Positions 15,174 through 24,078 of a stretch of 64,000 nt of DNA are shown here, piece after piece. The notes below the pieces were generated by a model. That model ran no database searches. It was given only the letters and a program-made list of their open reading frames with translations, and was not told where the DNA came from. Every line of letters starts with the position of its first letter. Within the stretch, counting starts at the first letter, position 1. Position numbers and translations under genes: made by a program. The stretch is from Ensifer sp. BR816 (GTDB lineage Bacteria > Pseudomonadota > Alphaproteobacteria > Rhizobiales > Rhizobiaceae), in NCBI RefSeq assembly GCF_000378985.1, contig NZ_KB905370.1:4586799-4650798 (forward strand). The letters are read 5' to 3'.

Positions 15174-16145
15174 TTATTTGTATATCTCGGCTAGGTCGCG
15201 TAGATCCCAGTTCCCGCCAGACAACACCGCACAGACTTTTTCATCGGGCTTGACGTCGATGATGCCCGCCAACAGTGCTCCGACGCCGATCGAGGCGGCT
15301 GGTTCAGCGATCAATTTCGCATCCTTGGCAAGCGCACGCATCCCGGCGATGATGTGCTCGTCTTCAACAAGAACAATCTCGTCCACATATTTTTCGATGA
15401 TCGGATACGGGTTTTGACCCGGAACACTTAACCTCAAGCCATCCGCAATGGTGTTCTTCAAGGGAAGCGATGTGCGCTCCTTGTTTATCCGGCTGTGAAA
15501 ATACTTCGGTGTCAAGGCAGGCTCTGCCCCAATAACGCGCACCGACGGCTTCGTTTCCTTGATAGCCGTTGCGATTCCCGAGATCAGGCCTCCGCCGCCT
15601 AAGGGAACAATGACCGTGTCCACATCGTCCAGGTCCTCGAGTATTTCACAGCCGATCGTTCCCTGGCCAGCCATTACAACGGGGTCCTCGAAGCCGTGAA
15701 TAACCGCATACTTGTTTCCTTCAGCGATTTCGTAGACCTTTTTCCATCTAGCAGCATTATCACCATCAAAAAGAATGACTTCCGCCCCAAGGGCTTTCGT
15801 GTTTTCGATCTTGATTTTGGGTGTGGTGATCGGAAGGACCAATATCACTTTTACGCCGAGCATCTTGGCCGCGTAAGCAAGCGCCTGGGCATGATTGCCC
15901 GACGACGTCGCGATAATGCCGTTTTCGATCTCTTCTCTTGAGAGCGAGAGAGCCTTGTTCAGGGCGCCGCGGATCTTGAAGGCGCCAGTAATCTGAAGGG
16001 TTTCGGGTTTGAGATAAAGCTGACAGCCAGCCGCTTTCTCGATTTTCTCCGCACGCAAGAGCGGCGTGTGCCTGACGTGCGGTTTCAGCCGTTCCCGGGC
16101 TTCACGGATGTCCTGAATGGTGGGGTAGTTGCGCATGGTCATCAC
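15174..16145 (-). CDS. Threonine/hydroxy-amino-acid dehydratase, EutB-like (copy 1)
   Basis: This 323-residue fold-type II PLP enzyme has the Schiff-base lysine in TGAFKIRGA, the asparagine loop [14 protein letters not shown] and the phosphate-binding [11 protein letters not shown]. Such enzymes remove ammonia from threonine, serine or 3-hydroxyaspartate. Its start overlaps the stop of the OCD-family gene (ATGATGA), so the two are one operon. The same pairing is known for EutB/EutC of hydroxyectoine degradation and for the 3-hydroxyaspartate dehydratase/iminosuccinate reductase of the beta-hydroxyaspartate cycle. With that partner 3-hydroxyaspartate is a likelier substrate than threonine, but this is inferred. 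Confidence 0.85.
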   Translation of the reverse strand: MMTMRNYPTIQDIREARERLKPHVRHTPLLRAEKIEKAAGCQLYLKPETLQITGAFKIRGALNKALSLSREEIENGIIATSSGNHAQALAYAAKMLGVKVILVLPITTPKIKIENTKALGAEVILFDGDNAARWKKVYEIAEGNKYAVIHGFEDPVVMAGQGTIGCEILEDLDDVDTVIVPLGGGGLISGIATAIKETKPSVRVIGAEPALTPKYFHSRINKERTSLPLKNTIADGLRLSVPGQNPYPIIEKYVDEIVLVEDEHIIAGMRALAKDAKLIAEPAASIGVGALLAGIIDVKPDEKVCAVLSGGNWDLRDLAEIYK

Positions 16146-17134
16146 TCGAAAAATTGAAAGAAGGTGCCGACGTTATTGGCTACTGCGTTCTGATAGATTT
16201 TGCTGGCGGTCGTATTGTCTTGTATGGCCATCCCCGTGGAATCGAAAATCGTGATTTCGTCATCACTTTCGCGTCCCGGCTTCCGTCCCAGCAATACCTC
16301 GCCGATTTCTCCATGAATGTCGCTTTTGGCGATGATGTTTCTATCCAGCGGATGCCAGGTCTCGCCCTTTTCTGTGCATTGCGAGATCGAGTCGACGACG
16401 ACTTTCGCGTTCCGGAATAGCTCCGGATCCAGTTCCTGTTTGCCCTGCTGGTCTGTACCGATCGCAACGATGTGCGTGCCGGGCTTCACCCATTCCGCTT
16501 CCACAAGCGACCCTTTTCCGCGGGTCGTCGTAATCAGGATATCGGCCTGCTCAACGGCTTCTTTCTTGGAGTTTGCCAGGATGACAGGAATGCCAAACTC
16601 GCTTTCGATATCCGTCTTGTATTTGGAAAGCGTCTCCGGGTTATTGTCCCATGCGTGGATCTCTTCGATCTTCATGATCTCGTTGATCGCCCGGATTTGC
16701 ATTCTTGCCTGATTGCCTGTCCCGATCGATGCGATCGTCCTGGCGTTCTTCCTCGCCAGGGCCTTGACGGACACGGCTCCAGACGCCCCCGTTCTGAGAC
16801 CAAGGATCAAGCTTCCATCCATGACGCAAATCAACGCACCGCTCCTGGCGTCAAACAGGAAAATGGTCGCCATACCATTGGGCACGCTGTGTGCAGTCGG
16901 GTTGTCGACGAACCCCCCAGAAGAGGCTTTCATGGAGATCACTTCATTGGCTTTGTAGTAGCCAAGCTTGAAGTCAATTTCCCCGCGAGGCGACGGGAGA
17001 TCTATTCCTATATAGTCGGGCTGCTCCACCTGATCGCTGTTAAAGGCCTTATATGCCTCTTCCACCGCGCCGATGACTTCCGTCATGCCGATTAGCCGTC
17101 TTACGTCATCTTTCTTAAGCAGCAGCGTTTTCAT
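16142..17134 (-). CDS. Ornithine cyclodeaminase/mu-crystallin family reductase, EutC-like (copy 1)
   Basis: The 330-residue protein starts [20 protein letters not shown]. It has the family's N-terminal substrate domain ([21 protein letters not shown]), [19 protein letters not shown] and the NAD(P) Rossmann motif [15 protein letters not shown], then the HIVAIGTD segment. OCD-family members include ornithine cyclodeaminase, alanine dehydrogenase and iminosuccinate reductase. Coupling to an EutB-like dehydratase suggests reduction of the imine made by that enzyme, for example iminosuccinate to aspartate. It is the first gene of the two-gene operon. Confidence 0.85.
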   Translation of the reverse strand: MKTLLLKKDDVRRLIGMTEVIGAVEEAYKAFNSDQVEQPDYIGIDLPSPRGEIDFKLGYYKANEVISMKASSGGFVDNPTAHSVPNGMATIFLFDARSGALICVMDGSLILGLRTGASGAVSVKALARKNARTIASIGTGNQARMQIRAINEIMKIEEIHAWDNNPETLSKYKTDIESEFGIPVILANSKKEAVEQADILITTTRGKGSLVEAEWVKPGTHIVAIGTDQQGKQELDPELFRNAKVVVDSISQCTEKGETWHPLDRNIIAKSDIHGEIGEVLLGRKPGRESDDEITIFDSTGMAIQDNTTASKIYQNAVANNVGTFFQFFE

Positions 17135-17447
17135 GCATGACCTTTCTAACTTCTGGCATCGGCACAGGACCGAAATCACGATAGTCGGAGAGCGGGGAGA
17201 TTAGTGGCCGGATTCGCCTCGACTGGAAGCAGATTGCTCTGTATCGCATAGAAGCTTTGGCAGAGAGTTGCAGCCGGCGCCTTTCCGAGTGCAGGCATCG
17301 GCGTATAGATTCAGTCACGGTCGGCACAAGATGCGGCACAGGCGGTAAAGCTTAGCGCGAACGCGTCGCGCATGTCCGTACGTCGGGAGGAACTGCTGTC
17401 TTATGCGGGTTACCTTGAACCTTGAAGACACAGGCCGGAACCGCATC
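17135..17447. other. Intergenic region, divergent promoters, no gene seen
   Basis: About 310 bp separate the divergent EutC-like and GNAT genes. Open frames here are short and show no recognisable product. It presumably holds both promoters, but I see no convincing operator palindrome. Confidence 0.4.
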
Positions 17448-18290
17448 ATGACCAGCCAAGCGATCATTCTCGAGAAGATGACACCAAAGCATCTGGACAG
17501 GGCATTGGAACTGTCCCGCCAGGTCCAATGGCCGCATCGGCGCGAGGATTGGGAACTGGTTCAGTCAATCAGCCAGGGAATCGTCGCACTCGAAGAGGAT
17601 CGCCTCGTCGCGACCGTCATGATGACGCCCTATGGCGATGACGTCGCCACCATCAACATGGTCATCGTCGATGCCGCGATGCGCGGCCGCGGCCTCGGCC
17701 GGAAGATGTTGGAAAAGGCGCTTGCCAAGGCGGGAGAGCGCACCTGCTATCTGGTGGCGACGCAGGAAGGTCTTCCGCTCTATGAGAAGGTGGGTTTCGC
17801 TTCGACTGGCGAGACCGTGCAGCACCAGGGCGAGCCGTTGCGGGTTGAGGCGCCGGCCCATGTAACATGGAGCGAGAGCGGCGATCATGCTTACTTGGTG
17901 GCGCTGGACCGCGCGGCAAACGGCCATGACCGTTCGGCATTGATGGAAATTCTGCGCGAGCGGGCGAAGTTCGCTGTCATTCGCGAGGACGGCGAGATCC
18001 AGGCCTTCGCGGCGATCCGGTCTTTCGGCCGTGGGCTGGTCATCGGACCGGTGGTAGCGAGAAGCGCTTCCGAAGCCAGGGCCCTGATCGATTTCCTGCT
18101 CGCCCATCACCAGGGCAGGTTCGTCCGTATCGACACGGATGTTTCCACGGATCTTGCAGGATGGCTCACCGCGCGCGGGCTCAACCACGCCGGCTGTGGG
18201 ATCAAGATGCGACGTCCCGGGGCCGGGGGCGGGCAAAGCAAGCCCACGTATCACCGCAACTACGCGCTGGTCAGTCAGGCACTCGGTTGA
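17448..18290 (+). CDS. GNAT-family N-acetyltransferase, two-domain (copy A)
   Basis: The 280-residue product starts at ATG 17448 (MTSQAIILEKMTPKH); an in-frame ATG at 17403 is possible. The N-terminal GNAT domain shows VATVMMTPYG, INMVIVDAAMRGRGLGRKML (acetyl-CoA-binding R-x-x-G-x-G/A) and GLPLYEKVGF. A second, GNAT-like domain follows (FAVIREDGEIQAFAAIRSF, RFVRIDTDVS). A clear paralogue lies at 53809-54660. This family often accompanies amino-acid catabolic clusters; the acceptor is unknown. Confidence 0.8.
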   Translation: MTSQAIILEKMTPKHLDRALELSRQVQWPHRREDWELVQSISQGIVALEEDRLVATVMMTPYGDDVATINMVIVDAAMRGRGLGRKMLEKALAKAGERTCYLVATQEGLPLYEKVGFASTGETVQHQGEPLRVEAPAHVTWSESGDHAYLVALDRAANGHDRSALMEILRERAKFAVIREDGEIQAFAAIRSFGRGLVIGPVVARSASEARALIDFLLAHHQGRFVRIDTDVSTDLAGWLTARGLNHAGCGIKMRRPGAGGGQSKPTYHRNYALVSQALG

Positions 18291-18522
18291 TTTTGGTGGA
18301 AAAAATGAGTGGACTCGCTTGTCGAACTCGACGGTGCGATCTGCCTCATCCACTCGCCATCCTATCGCGGCCATGAGGCGGCGGGCAGGTGCTGAAACGG
18401 CCAAGGGCGCGACTGTCACCGCGACCGGGCATAAGCTCCTCGACGAATTCGCAAGCTCTGCTGTGTCAATGCGGATACGGGCAGGACACCATCTCACCCA
18501 ACGTCGCGAACGCCAACTGCGT

Positions 18523-19050
18523 CTATAGCGCTTGATACATAACGAACGCGTTAACGTAGCCAGGCGTCGGGTGCCTGAACGCGCCGGGCAACGTGCCCAC
18601 GACTTCAAAACCCATTTTTTGCCATAGCGAAATGGCCCGCCGGTTGGTGCTCACGACGAAGTTGAACTGCATCGCCCGATACCCGTGGGCGCGGGCAGTT
18701 GCCATTGAGTGTTCGCACAAACTACGTGCGACGCCTTTACCGGTCGCATCAGGCGCTGTGACGAATCCACAGTTGCAAACATGCTGACCACCGCCAGCCT
18801 GATTGGGACGCATGTAATAGGTGCCGAGGATGGCGCCCGCTTGCTCGGCAACGAAGACTTCCTTGTCTGCTCCCATCCAGTACGCGAGAGCCTCTGCCCG
18901 GCTCAGGTTGGGATCAAGCGCATAGGTTTCTCCCGCTCGGATCATGGGCTCAATAATTGACCAGACGGCGGGAGCGTCTGCGGATGAGGCGGGCCGAATA
19001 TGCATGGCGGCATAGTTAGCCTTTGCGGCAGGTGCTGAGAAGCGGGTCAT
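18523..19050 (-). CDS. GNAT-family N-acetyltransferase
   Basis: The 175-residue product starts at ATG 19050 with AGGAC upstream. It shows YAAMHIRPASSADAPAVWSI, GTYYMRPNQAGGG, NCGFVTAPDATGKGVARSLC (acetyl-CoA P-loop) and SLWQKMGFEVVGTLPGAF, the usual GNAT fold. A copy lacking most of the coding sequence sits at 25029-25182, next to an intact HAD gene, while here the neighbouring HAD gene is the broken one. The substrate is unknown. Confidence 0.85.
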   Translation of the reverse strand: MTRFSAPAAKANYAAMHIRPASSADAPAVWSIIEPMIRAGETYALDPNLSRAEALAYWMGADKEVFVAEQAGAILGTYYMRPNQAGGGQHVCNCGFVTAPDATGKGVARSLCEHSMATARAHGYRAMQFNFVVSTNRRAISLWQKMGFEVVGTLPGAFRHPTPGYVNAFVMYQAL

Positions 19051-19108
19051 ATTTTGTCCTTTGCTGACTGGCAAAAGGCGGCTCCGCCCTCGGCGCCTCG
19101 ACGGTTGC

Positions 19109-19231
19109 ATCACCCTCCGCGCGAAATTCATCACCTTCGACTGCCTCGGCACGCTGATCAACTTTCAGATGGTGGAGGCGGCGCGCGATCTTTACGGCAA
19201 GCGAACGAGGGAGCAGAAGATGCTTCTATAG
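19109..19231 (+). pseudogene. HAD type II hydrolase, N-terminal remnant
   Basis: The bases are closely similar to the start of the HAD gene at 25376. The reading frame gives KFITFDCLGTLINFQMVEAA followed by RDLYGKRTREQKMLL and a stop at 19229-19231. The homologous start codon has become ATC (19109-19111). Only about 37 of 222 codons remain. It lies 58 bp upstream of the divergent GNAT gene. Confidence 0.85.
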
Positions 19232-19292
19232 CCCGCCGGTTCTTCGGTTGTCGTCTCTCATCAATCTATCGGCACGAGATGCCGGCTGCTCA

Positions 19293-19817
19293 TCAATGCC
19301 CGACGGCCGCCACACCGTCGGCATCAAGGTCTCTACGTGGTTCCTCTTGGAACAGGCTTTCCAGCGGCAAATGCGCTTTGACCAGGGGCGATTTCAGCAC
19401 GACGAAGCTGAAGTACTTGTCAATGCCGATTTCCCAATCGAGGAGCCGCTCCATCAACGTCTGATACTCTTCGATTCCGGCGGTGACGAATTTTACGAGA
19501 TAATCGTAGCCTCCGGAAACCAGATGGCACTCGATGACCTGATCGACCTTCTCGATCGCATTAAGAAATCTGGCGAAGTCCAATTGACGGTGGTTCTTCA
19601 GCGTGATCTCGGTGAACACCGTCAACGTCTGGCCCAGTTTTCCGATATTGATCTGGGCAGAATAACCCTCGATATAGCCCTCCGCCTGTAGCTTTTTCAC
19701 GCGCAACAAACAGGGACTTGGCGAGAGATTGACCATTTCCGAAAGCTCGACATTCGTCATTCGGCCATTCTTCTGCAATGCGCTAAGTATCTTGACGTCG
19801 ATGCGATCAAGTTTCAT
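19293..19817 (-). CDS. Lrp/AsnC-family regulator (DoeX-like, paralogue 1)
   Basis: The 174-residue protein starts MKLDRIDVKILSALQKNGRM with the N-terminal winged helix-turn-helix (NVELSEMVNLSPSPCLLRVKKL) and a C-terminal RAM ligand domain (CHLVSGGYDYLVKFVTAGIEEY). It is very similar to the regulators at 28964 and 42741 but has about 17 extra C-terminal residues (QEEPRRDLDADGVAAVGH), probably a frame extension. Regulators of this type sense an amino acid or catabolic intermediate; DoeX in ectoine degradation is an example. It is close to the EutB/C, GNAT and HAD genes. Confidence 0.88.
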   Translation of the reverse strand: MKLDRIDVKILSALQKNGRMTNVELSEMVNLSPSPCLLRVKKLQAEGYIEGYSAQINIGKLGQTLTVFTEITLKNHRQLDFARFLNAIEKVDQVIECHLVSGGYDYLVKFVTAGIEEYQTLMERLLDWEIGIDKYFSFVVLKSPLVKAHLPLESLFQEEPRRDLDADGVAAVGH

Positions 19818-19820
19818 TGG

Positions 19821-20061
19821 CTAGCTCCCGCTGATGAGGATGGCGCGGATGTCGTTGATGTTGGTGTTGGCCCGAGGATGACGAGATCCCCGATGGCCTT
19901 AAAGCCGCATAACTATCGTGGCGCGCGAGCATCTCCTTCGGATTAAAACCGCACTTGTTCATGCGCGCGAGTGTGTTGGTGCCATGAGAGAGCCTGCCGG
20001 CGGCGATCATCTCAGGTCCGATGCCGTCGCCGGGTAGGGTTGCGATGGAATATTCACGCAT
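19821..20061 (-). pseudogene. ttuC-ttuD deletion fusion remnant
   Basis: On the minus strand an ATG at 20061, with a good GGAGAGG ribosome site, encodes MREYSIATLPGDGIGPEMIA, the start of a tartrate/isopropylmalate-type dehydrogenase (TtuC family). Directly after it the reading changes to the C-terminal tail of a glycerate 2-kinase/hydroxypyruvate reductase (TtuD, MOFRL domain): DSYA, then in a shifted frame GFKAIGDLVILGP and TNINDIRAILISGS with stop at 19821-19823. A deletion has joined the first 22 codons of one gene to the last codons of the next, with later frameshifts. Confidence 0.7.
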
Positions 20062-20296
20062 CAAACCTCTCCGCAGCGTTATTCGCTCAAGCTCGCTGGC
20101 AGCGGCCGTTACTGCGCCTTCGGCGCCATGCGGTAGGCGTCGACGCCGCGACTCCGTCGAGAAGCAGTCTCCGGCGGAGCCGGAGAGGAAGCATCCAAGA
20201 TGGTGCTTGCTCCGCGTCGAACCGGCGGCACCGGCATCCTCAGCGCCGCCTGGCAGGTTATCCTTCCGAGCTGTCAAATTCCGCGGGGAGCGCTGG

Positions 20297-21025
20297 TCAG
20301 CGTTGATCGAGCAATTTTATCTGGAGATCTTCCCAGTGCTCCTGGAACGCCTCCCGCGCCGTATCGTAGTGGCGGCTTCTCAAGCTGTTGATGAGCCGCT
20401 CGTGTTCCTCCGCCATTTCTTCGGCAGTGGCGTAGAAATCCTGCCGCTGTGCGAGGAGAAGCTCGATCTCGCCCTCGAGGTCTGAATAGGTTCGCTTCAG
20501 TCGAGCGCTGCCGCTAGCGGCAATGATCGCGCGGTGGAAGTCACGGTCCGCGGCAACCAGCAGGGATCTGTCGGAGGAGAGAGTCGACGTTCGCATAACC
20601 TCGACCGCCTCCAGCGCCAGAGGTGGGATGACCCCGGTCAGCACGATCAGACGAATGGCCTCGCCCTCGATGGCGCCTCGCACGCGTGTGATATCGACAA
20701 TATCGTCAGGCCCGAATTCGGGCACCACAAAGCCTCGGTTCGGTATCTGACGCAGCAGGCCCTGCGTGACGAGCACCTGGGCTGCTGTACGGAATGTATG
20801 CCGCGAGGTCGAATGCTCCTCGCACATCTTCACGTCGCGGAGGAACTCGCCCGGTCGGAAATCTCCCGACAAGATGCGCCTCCGTAAGGCGTGGGTCAGG
20901 CTTTCCACAGCGCTAGCGGGCAAGAGCTCGACATTCGTCTCAAGATCTTCGGCTTGATTTTTGGCGTGCAGCGGCGGCATGGGTGTGGCTTTGCTCGTTG
21001 ATTTGTTTGCATACCTACGCCACAT
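20297..21025 (-). CDS. GntR-family (FCD) transcriptional regulator
   Basis: The product (up to 242 residues; 227 if the ATG at 20980 is used) has a GntR winged helix (HALRRRILSGDFRPGEFLRDVKMC, TAAQVLVTQGLLRQIPNRGFVVP) and a C-terminal all-helical FCD domain with metal-ligand pattern (DRDFHRAIIAASGS, EEHERLINSL). Neither start has a clear ribosome site. It lies downstream of the PLP enzyme and kinase genes on the same strand and may control them; a pair of matching operator-like sequences sits before the kinase gene. Confidence 0.88.
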   Translation of the reverse strand: MWRRYANKSTSKATPMPPLHAKNQAEDLETNVELLPASAVESLTHALRRRILSGDFRPGEFLRDVKMCEEHSTSRHTFRTAAQVLVTQGLLRQIPNRGFVVPEFGPDDIVDITRVRGAIEGEAIRLIVLTGVIPPLALEAVEVMRTSTLSSDRSLLVAADRDFHRAIIAASGSARLKRTYSDLEGEIELLLAQRQDFYATAEEMAEEHERLINSLRSRHYDTAREAFQEHWEDLQIKLLDQR

Positions 21026-21080
21026 GCGGCGGCGTAGGGCAAGGGAGATGATATTGCGCCTCCCGGCTGCATGGTGGGTC

Positions 21081-22451
21081 CTAGATCTGCACGGACCGAA
21101 GCGCCTCGTCGACGCCCTCGAGCAGACGCGCCGCGTTGGTCGATGTGAAGATGAGCGGGGGCCTGATCTTCAGGATATGCGCGTCCGCTCCGGTCGCGGA
21201 AATGAGGATGCGCCGGTCGCGCAAGGCATTGACGGCTGCAAGTGCGCGGTCCATGTCCGGCGTTTTCCGGTCTCTATCCTTGACGAGTTCGACGGCGAAA
21301 TAGAGGCCGGCCCCGCGAACATCGCCGACGAATTCATATTTCTTCTGCAGGACCCGGAGGCCGTCAAGGATTTCGCCGCCGACCTTGGCGGCGTTGTCCA
21401 TCAGGCCCTCTTCGAGGATCGTGTCGAGCACCGCCCTTGCAGCGGCGATGGCGACGGAGTTGCCGCCAAAGGTGTTGAAGTAGCGCATGCTGGATCCGAA
21501 TTCGGCAACGAGTTCGGGCCGCAGGACTACGCCGGCGACGGGATAGCCGTTGCCCATGGGCTTGCCCATGGTAACGATGTCCGGATCGACCTTGTGGCGG
21601 GAGTGACCCCAAAGATGGGTGCCGGTCCGCCCGAATCCGGACTGCACCTCGTCGGCGATGAACAGGCCGCCCGCCTTGCGCACCACTTCCGCCACCGGCG
21701 CCAATACGTCCGTCGGATCGACGTAGAGACCATCGGAGGAGAAGACGGAGTCGGCGATGAAGGCCGCTAGGCCGCCGCCATGCCGCTCCATGTCGGCGAT
21801 CTGCCCAGCGACATCCTCCGCCATCCGCCGGCCGATTTCCTCGACGGGCAAACGATAGGAATCCGGCGCCGCGACCGTGCGAGAATAGGGATCCAGAGCC
21901 GACTTTTTGCCGAGCGACGGCGAGATTGCCGCCACCGCGCCGCTGTTGCCGTGATAGGCTTCGGCCGTGACGATGACGCCGGTCTTGCGCGTGTGGTAAC
22001 GCGCGATACGCAACGCGAGATCGTTGGCTTCCGAGCCCGTGCATGTGAACATCGCGCATCCGGTTCGGCCGAGTTCGCCACCGAAAGTATTGATCAGGGC
22101 TTCGGCATAGTCCAGCAGGGGCTCCTGCATGTAACGCGTGTGGGTGCAGAGTATCTCGAGCTGCTTCTGGATCGCCTCGACGACACGCGGATGAGAGTGA
22201 CCCAGCGATACCACGTTGTTGTAGGCGTCGAGATATTCGTTGCCGTGCTTGTCATAGAGGAAGACGCCCTTGGCACGGGAGATCTCAACCGGCGACCTGT
22301 AGAAGAGGCGATAAGCGGGCCCGAGCAGCCTTTGCCGCCTGGCAACATGCGCCAGATCTTCACTTGTGAGATGAGACGTGTCCTGAGGGTTGAAGCCATT
22401 TGGCATGTCGCCACGGAAGCCCTTGGGCAGGGTAGTCGCTTGCTTGGACAT
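21081..22451 (-). CDS. Class III PLP enzyme, AGXT2L-like phospho-lyase type (copy 1)
   Basis: The 456-residue protein has the class III aminotransferase fold: YLDAYNNVVSLGHSHPRVV, TCTGSEANDLALRIARYHT, AYHGNSGAVAAISPS, the PLP-aspartate region FIADEVQSGFGRTG and Schiff-base lysine in TMGKPMGNGYP. From memory, the NNV-x-x-x-GH-x-HP, THTRYM and GSEANDLALR-IAR stretches resemble the mammalian AGXT2L1/2 subgroup (ethanolamine-phosphate and 5-phosphohydroxylysine phospho-lyases) more than ordinary transaminases. It lies 8 bp after a kinase gene of matching type, which favours phospho-lyase function. Plain omega-transaminase activity remains possible. Confidence 0.8.
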   Translation of the reverse strand: MSKQATTLPKGFRGDMPNGFNPQDTSHLTSEDLAHVARRQRLLGPAYRLFYRSPVEISRAKGVFLYDKHGNEYLDAYNNVVSLGHSHPRVVEAIQKQLEILCTHTRYMQEPLLDYAEALINTFGGELGRTGCAMFTCTGSEANDLALRIARYHTRKTGVIVTAEAYHGNSGAVAAISPSLGKKSALDPYSRTVAAPDSYRLPVEEIGRRMAEDVAGQIADMERHGGGLAAFIADSVFSSDGLYVDPTDVLAPVAEVVRKAGGLFIADEVQSGFGRTGTHLWGHSRHKVDPDIVTMGKPMGNGYPVAGVVLRPELVAEFGSSMRYFNTFGGNSVAIAAARAVLDTILEEGLMDNAAKVGGEILDGLRVLQKKYEFVGDVRGAGLYFAVELVKDRDRKTPDMDRALAAVNALRDRRILISATGADAHILKIRPPLIFTSTNAARLLEGVDEALRSVQI

Positions 22452-22459
22452 CACGGTTC

Positions 22460-23524
22460 CTATCGTGTCAGAAGTTCGGATATCTGCGCGGTCGAAATCG
22501 AGTGGAACCACTCGAGGTGGGCCCAGCCGGCTTCGGTATTGCGCAGGATATAGCGGCTATTCTCGGGGAAGATTTCGGCGCGCCAGCACGTCAGCAGCGC
22601 ACGGACCGCAAGACGGCCCATCGACAGGAAGGGGATGAGCCGGAGCTCCTCTTCCGTCAATTCGGCGTGGCGGAGATAGCCGCGCAGAACGTCGCGCGGT
22701 TCATCGAACAGGTCACGCCGGTTTCCATGGTCGAAAGTTCTTGGCATTTGATTCATCAACGCCGTGGAGACATCGACGGCGATAGCGGTACGGACCGCAT
22801 CGCCGAAGTCGATGACGCCGGTCAGGAACTGCGGGCTGGCATGATCGACGACCAGGTTCGACGTATTGAAGTCGTTATGGAGCACTTGCCGCCGGCACAG
22901 GTCGAGCCCCGGCTTGACTTCGGCAAACCGCTCGAGCGCGCGGACGGTCCAGGCCCGCTTGCCGCTCCCGGGGATGAATCTCAACAGATCGGTGAGATCG
23001 AGCAGATGGGTGACGTCCCATGCCACCGCCCGGCCGTCTGCGGGGTGCGAGAAATCGGCCATGGAATGCCGCAGCTTTGCGAGGATTTCGCCGATCCGTT
23101 CGCGCTGTGGGGCTGTGCAAGATGTCCGGTCGAGCGGAGTACCGGGGAGGAAGGTGATGAGCCGCACCGCTCGCTGCTCGCCGGCACTGGTCGTGACGAC
23201 GGGCAAATCCGCGCCGTCGACGTCACGAAGCGCACGGGGGATGGGTAGGTCAGGGGCCCGCTGCTCGAGATGACGCATCAGTGCGACCTGGAAATCGAGC
23301 TCCTCCATCCGCTCAGATGGATGAGCGATCTTTAGCACGAACTTCCCCCGGGCCGCGCAGTTGAGGAGGAACGTGTCGTCCTTCTCGGTTTCAAAGCGCA
23401 TGGCCGAGCCACGCGCGCCATATAGTCGTTCGGCGATTTCTTCGGCTTCCGCAGCGCCCACGGGATGGCACGGCTCGGAAAGCTCAGGGACGCGGGCTGG
23501 CCCGCACTGATGCCTGTGATCCAT
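22460..23524 (-). CDS. APH-family small-molecule kinase, hydroxylysine-kinase-like (copy 1)
   Basis: This 354-residue protein (start MDHRHQCGPARVPEL) has an aminoglycoside-phosphotransferase fold. It shows KFVLKIAHPSERMEELDFQ (ATP lysine), AVRLITFLPGTPLD, the catalytic loop LHNDFNTSNLVV and the metal motif GVIDFGDAV. All catalytic residues are present. The pattern LPGT-x-x-D with HND-x-N and IDFGD resembles hydroxylysine kinase (HYKK/AGPHD1). It is the first gene of a kinase-PLP enzyme operon; the likely reaction is phosphorylation of a hydroxylated amine or amino acid that the next enzyme then cleaves. Confidence 0.82.
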   Translation of the reverse strand: MDHRHQCGPARVPELSEPCHPVGAAEAEEIAERLYGARGSAMRFETEKDDTFLLNCAARGKFVLKIAHPSERMEELDFQVALMRHLEQRAPDLPIPRALRDVDGADLPVVTTSAGEQRAVRLITFLPGTPLDRTSCTAPQRERIGEILAKLRHSMADFSHPADGRAVAWDVTHLLDLTDLLRFIPGSGKRAWTVRALERFAEVKPGLDLCRRQVLHNDFNTSNLVVDHASPQFLTGVIDFGDAVRTAIAVDVSTALMNQMPRTFDHGNRRDLFDEPRDVLRGYLRHAELTEEELRLIPFLSMGRLAVRALLTCWRAEIFPENSRYILRNTEAGWAHLEWFHSISTAQISELLTR

Positions 23525-24078
23525 CTTCAACTCATTCAGATCCTGCCTCGAGAATGGGCAGCTCGATGGCCCCAGTATCTCACGTTTCAATTTTTGTACA
23601 ACAATTTTTTCGATTGGGACCTTTTGCGGCTGGGGGCGTCAGTCTTTTTGCTGCCGAATGAACGATTGACGACCGGGCAGAATGCTCCGATGATTCTTAC
23701 AAGTGACGGAAAAGACGGAGAAATTGCAACGATTTAACTAAGAAATTTGTGTTGATTGAATAGCGACGCACTCAAGCTGTCGGGAGGTAGCGGGATGGCG
23801 ACCATTCAAAAAATTGTTGGACAATTGCTTGCCATCGCCGCAAAGTTATGCCAGGGTGCTCCCACTGGCCGGAAAGCAGCAATCAAGGTGGAGTGCTCCG
23901 CCTGGGTGGATTGGCCCGGTATAAAAAAGGCACAGAAAACGAAACTGATCAGATGCGGACTCTCAAAGATATCTGCGTCGCTGCCGCATTGCGGTCTATC
24001 CGCACGGCGATCTCATGCCCACTACGATGATCTTGTATCGGCACACTGTGCCGTGGAAACTTGGAAGGATTACACGCC
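23525..24078. promoter_or_regulatory. Divergent regulatory region with paired 17-bp inverted sites
   Basis: This 554-bp AT-richer gap separates the divergent kinase and HAD genes. A 17-base sequence at 23594-23610 (TTGTACAACAATTTTTT) recurs in inverted orientation at 23808-23824 with one mismatch. The core TTGT(A/C)CAACAA is a plausible operator for the nearby GntR or Lrp regulators. Open frames in the gap look non-coding. Confidence 0.55.

Noticed and set aside
17115..17339. 74-codon minus-strand frame upstream of the EutC-like gene
   Set aside because: It overlaps the start of that gene in another frame and shows no family similarity or ribosome site.
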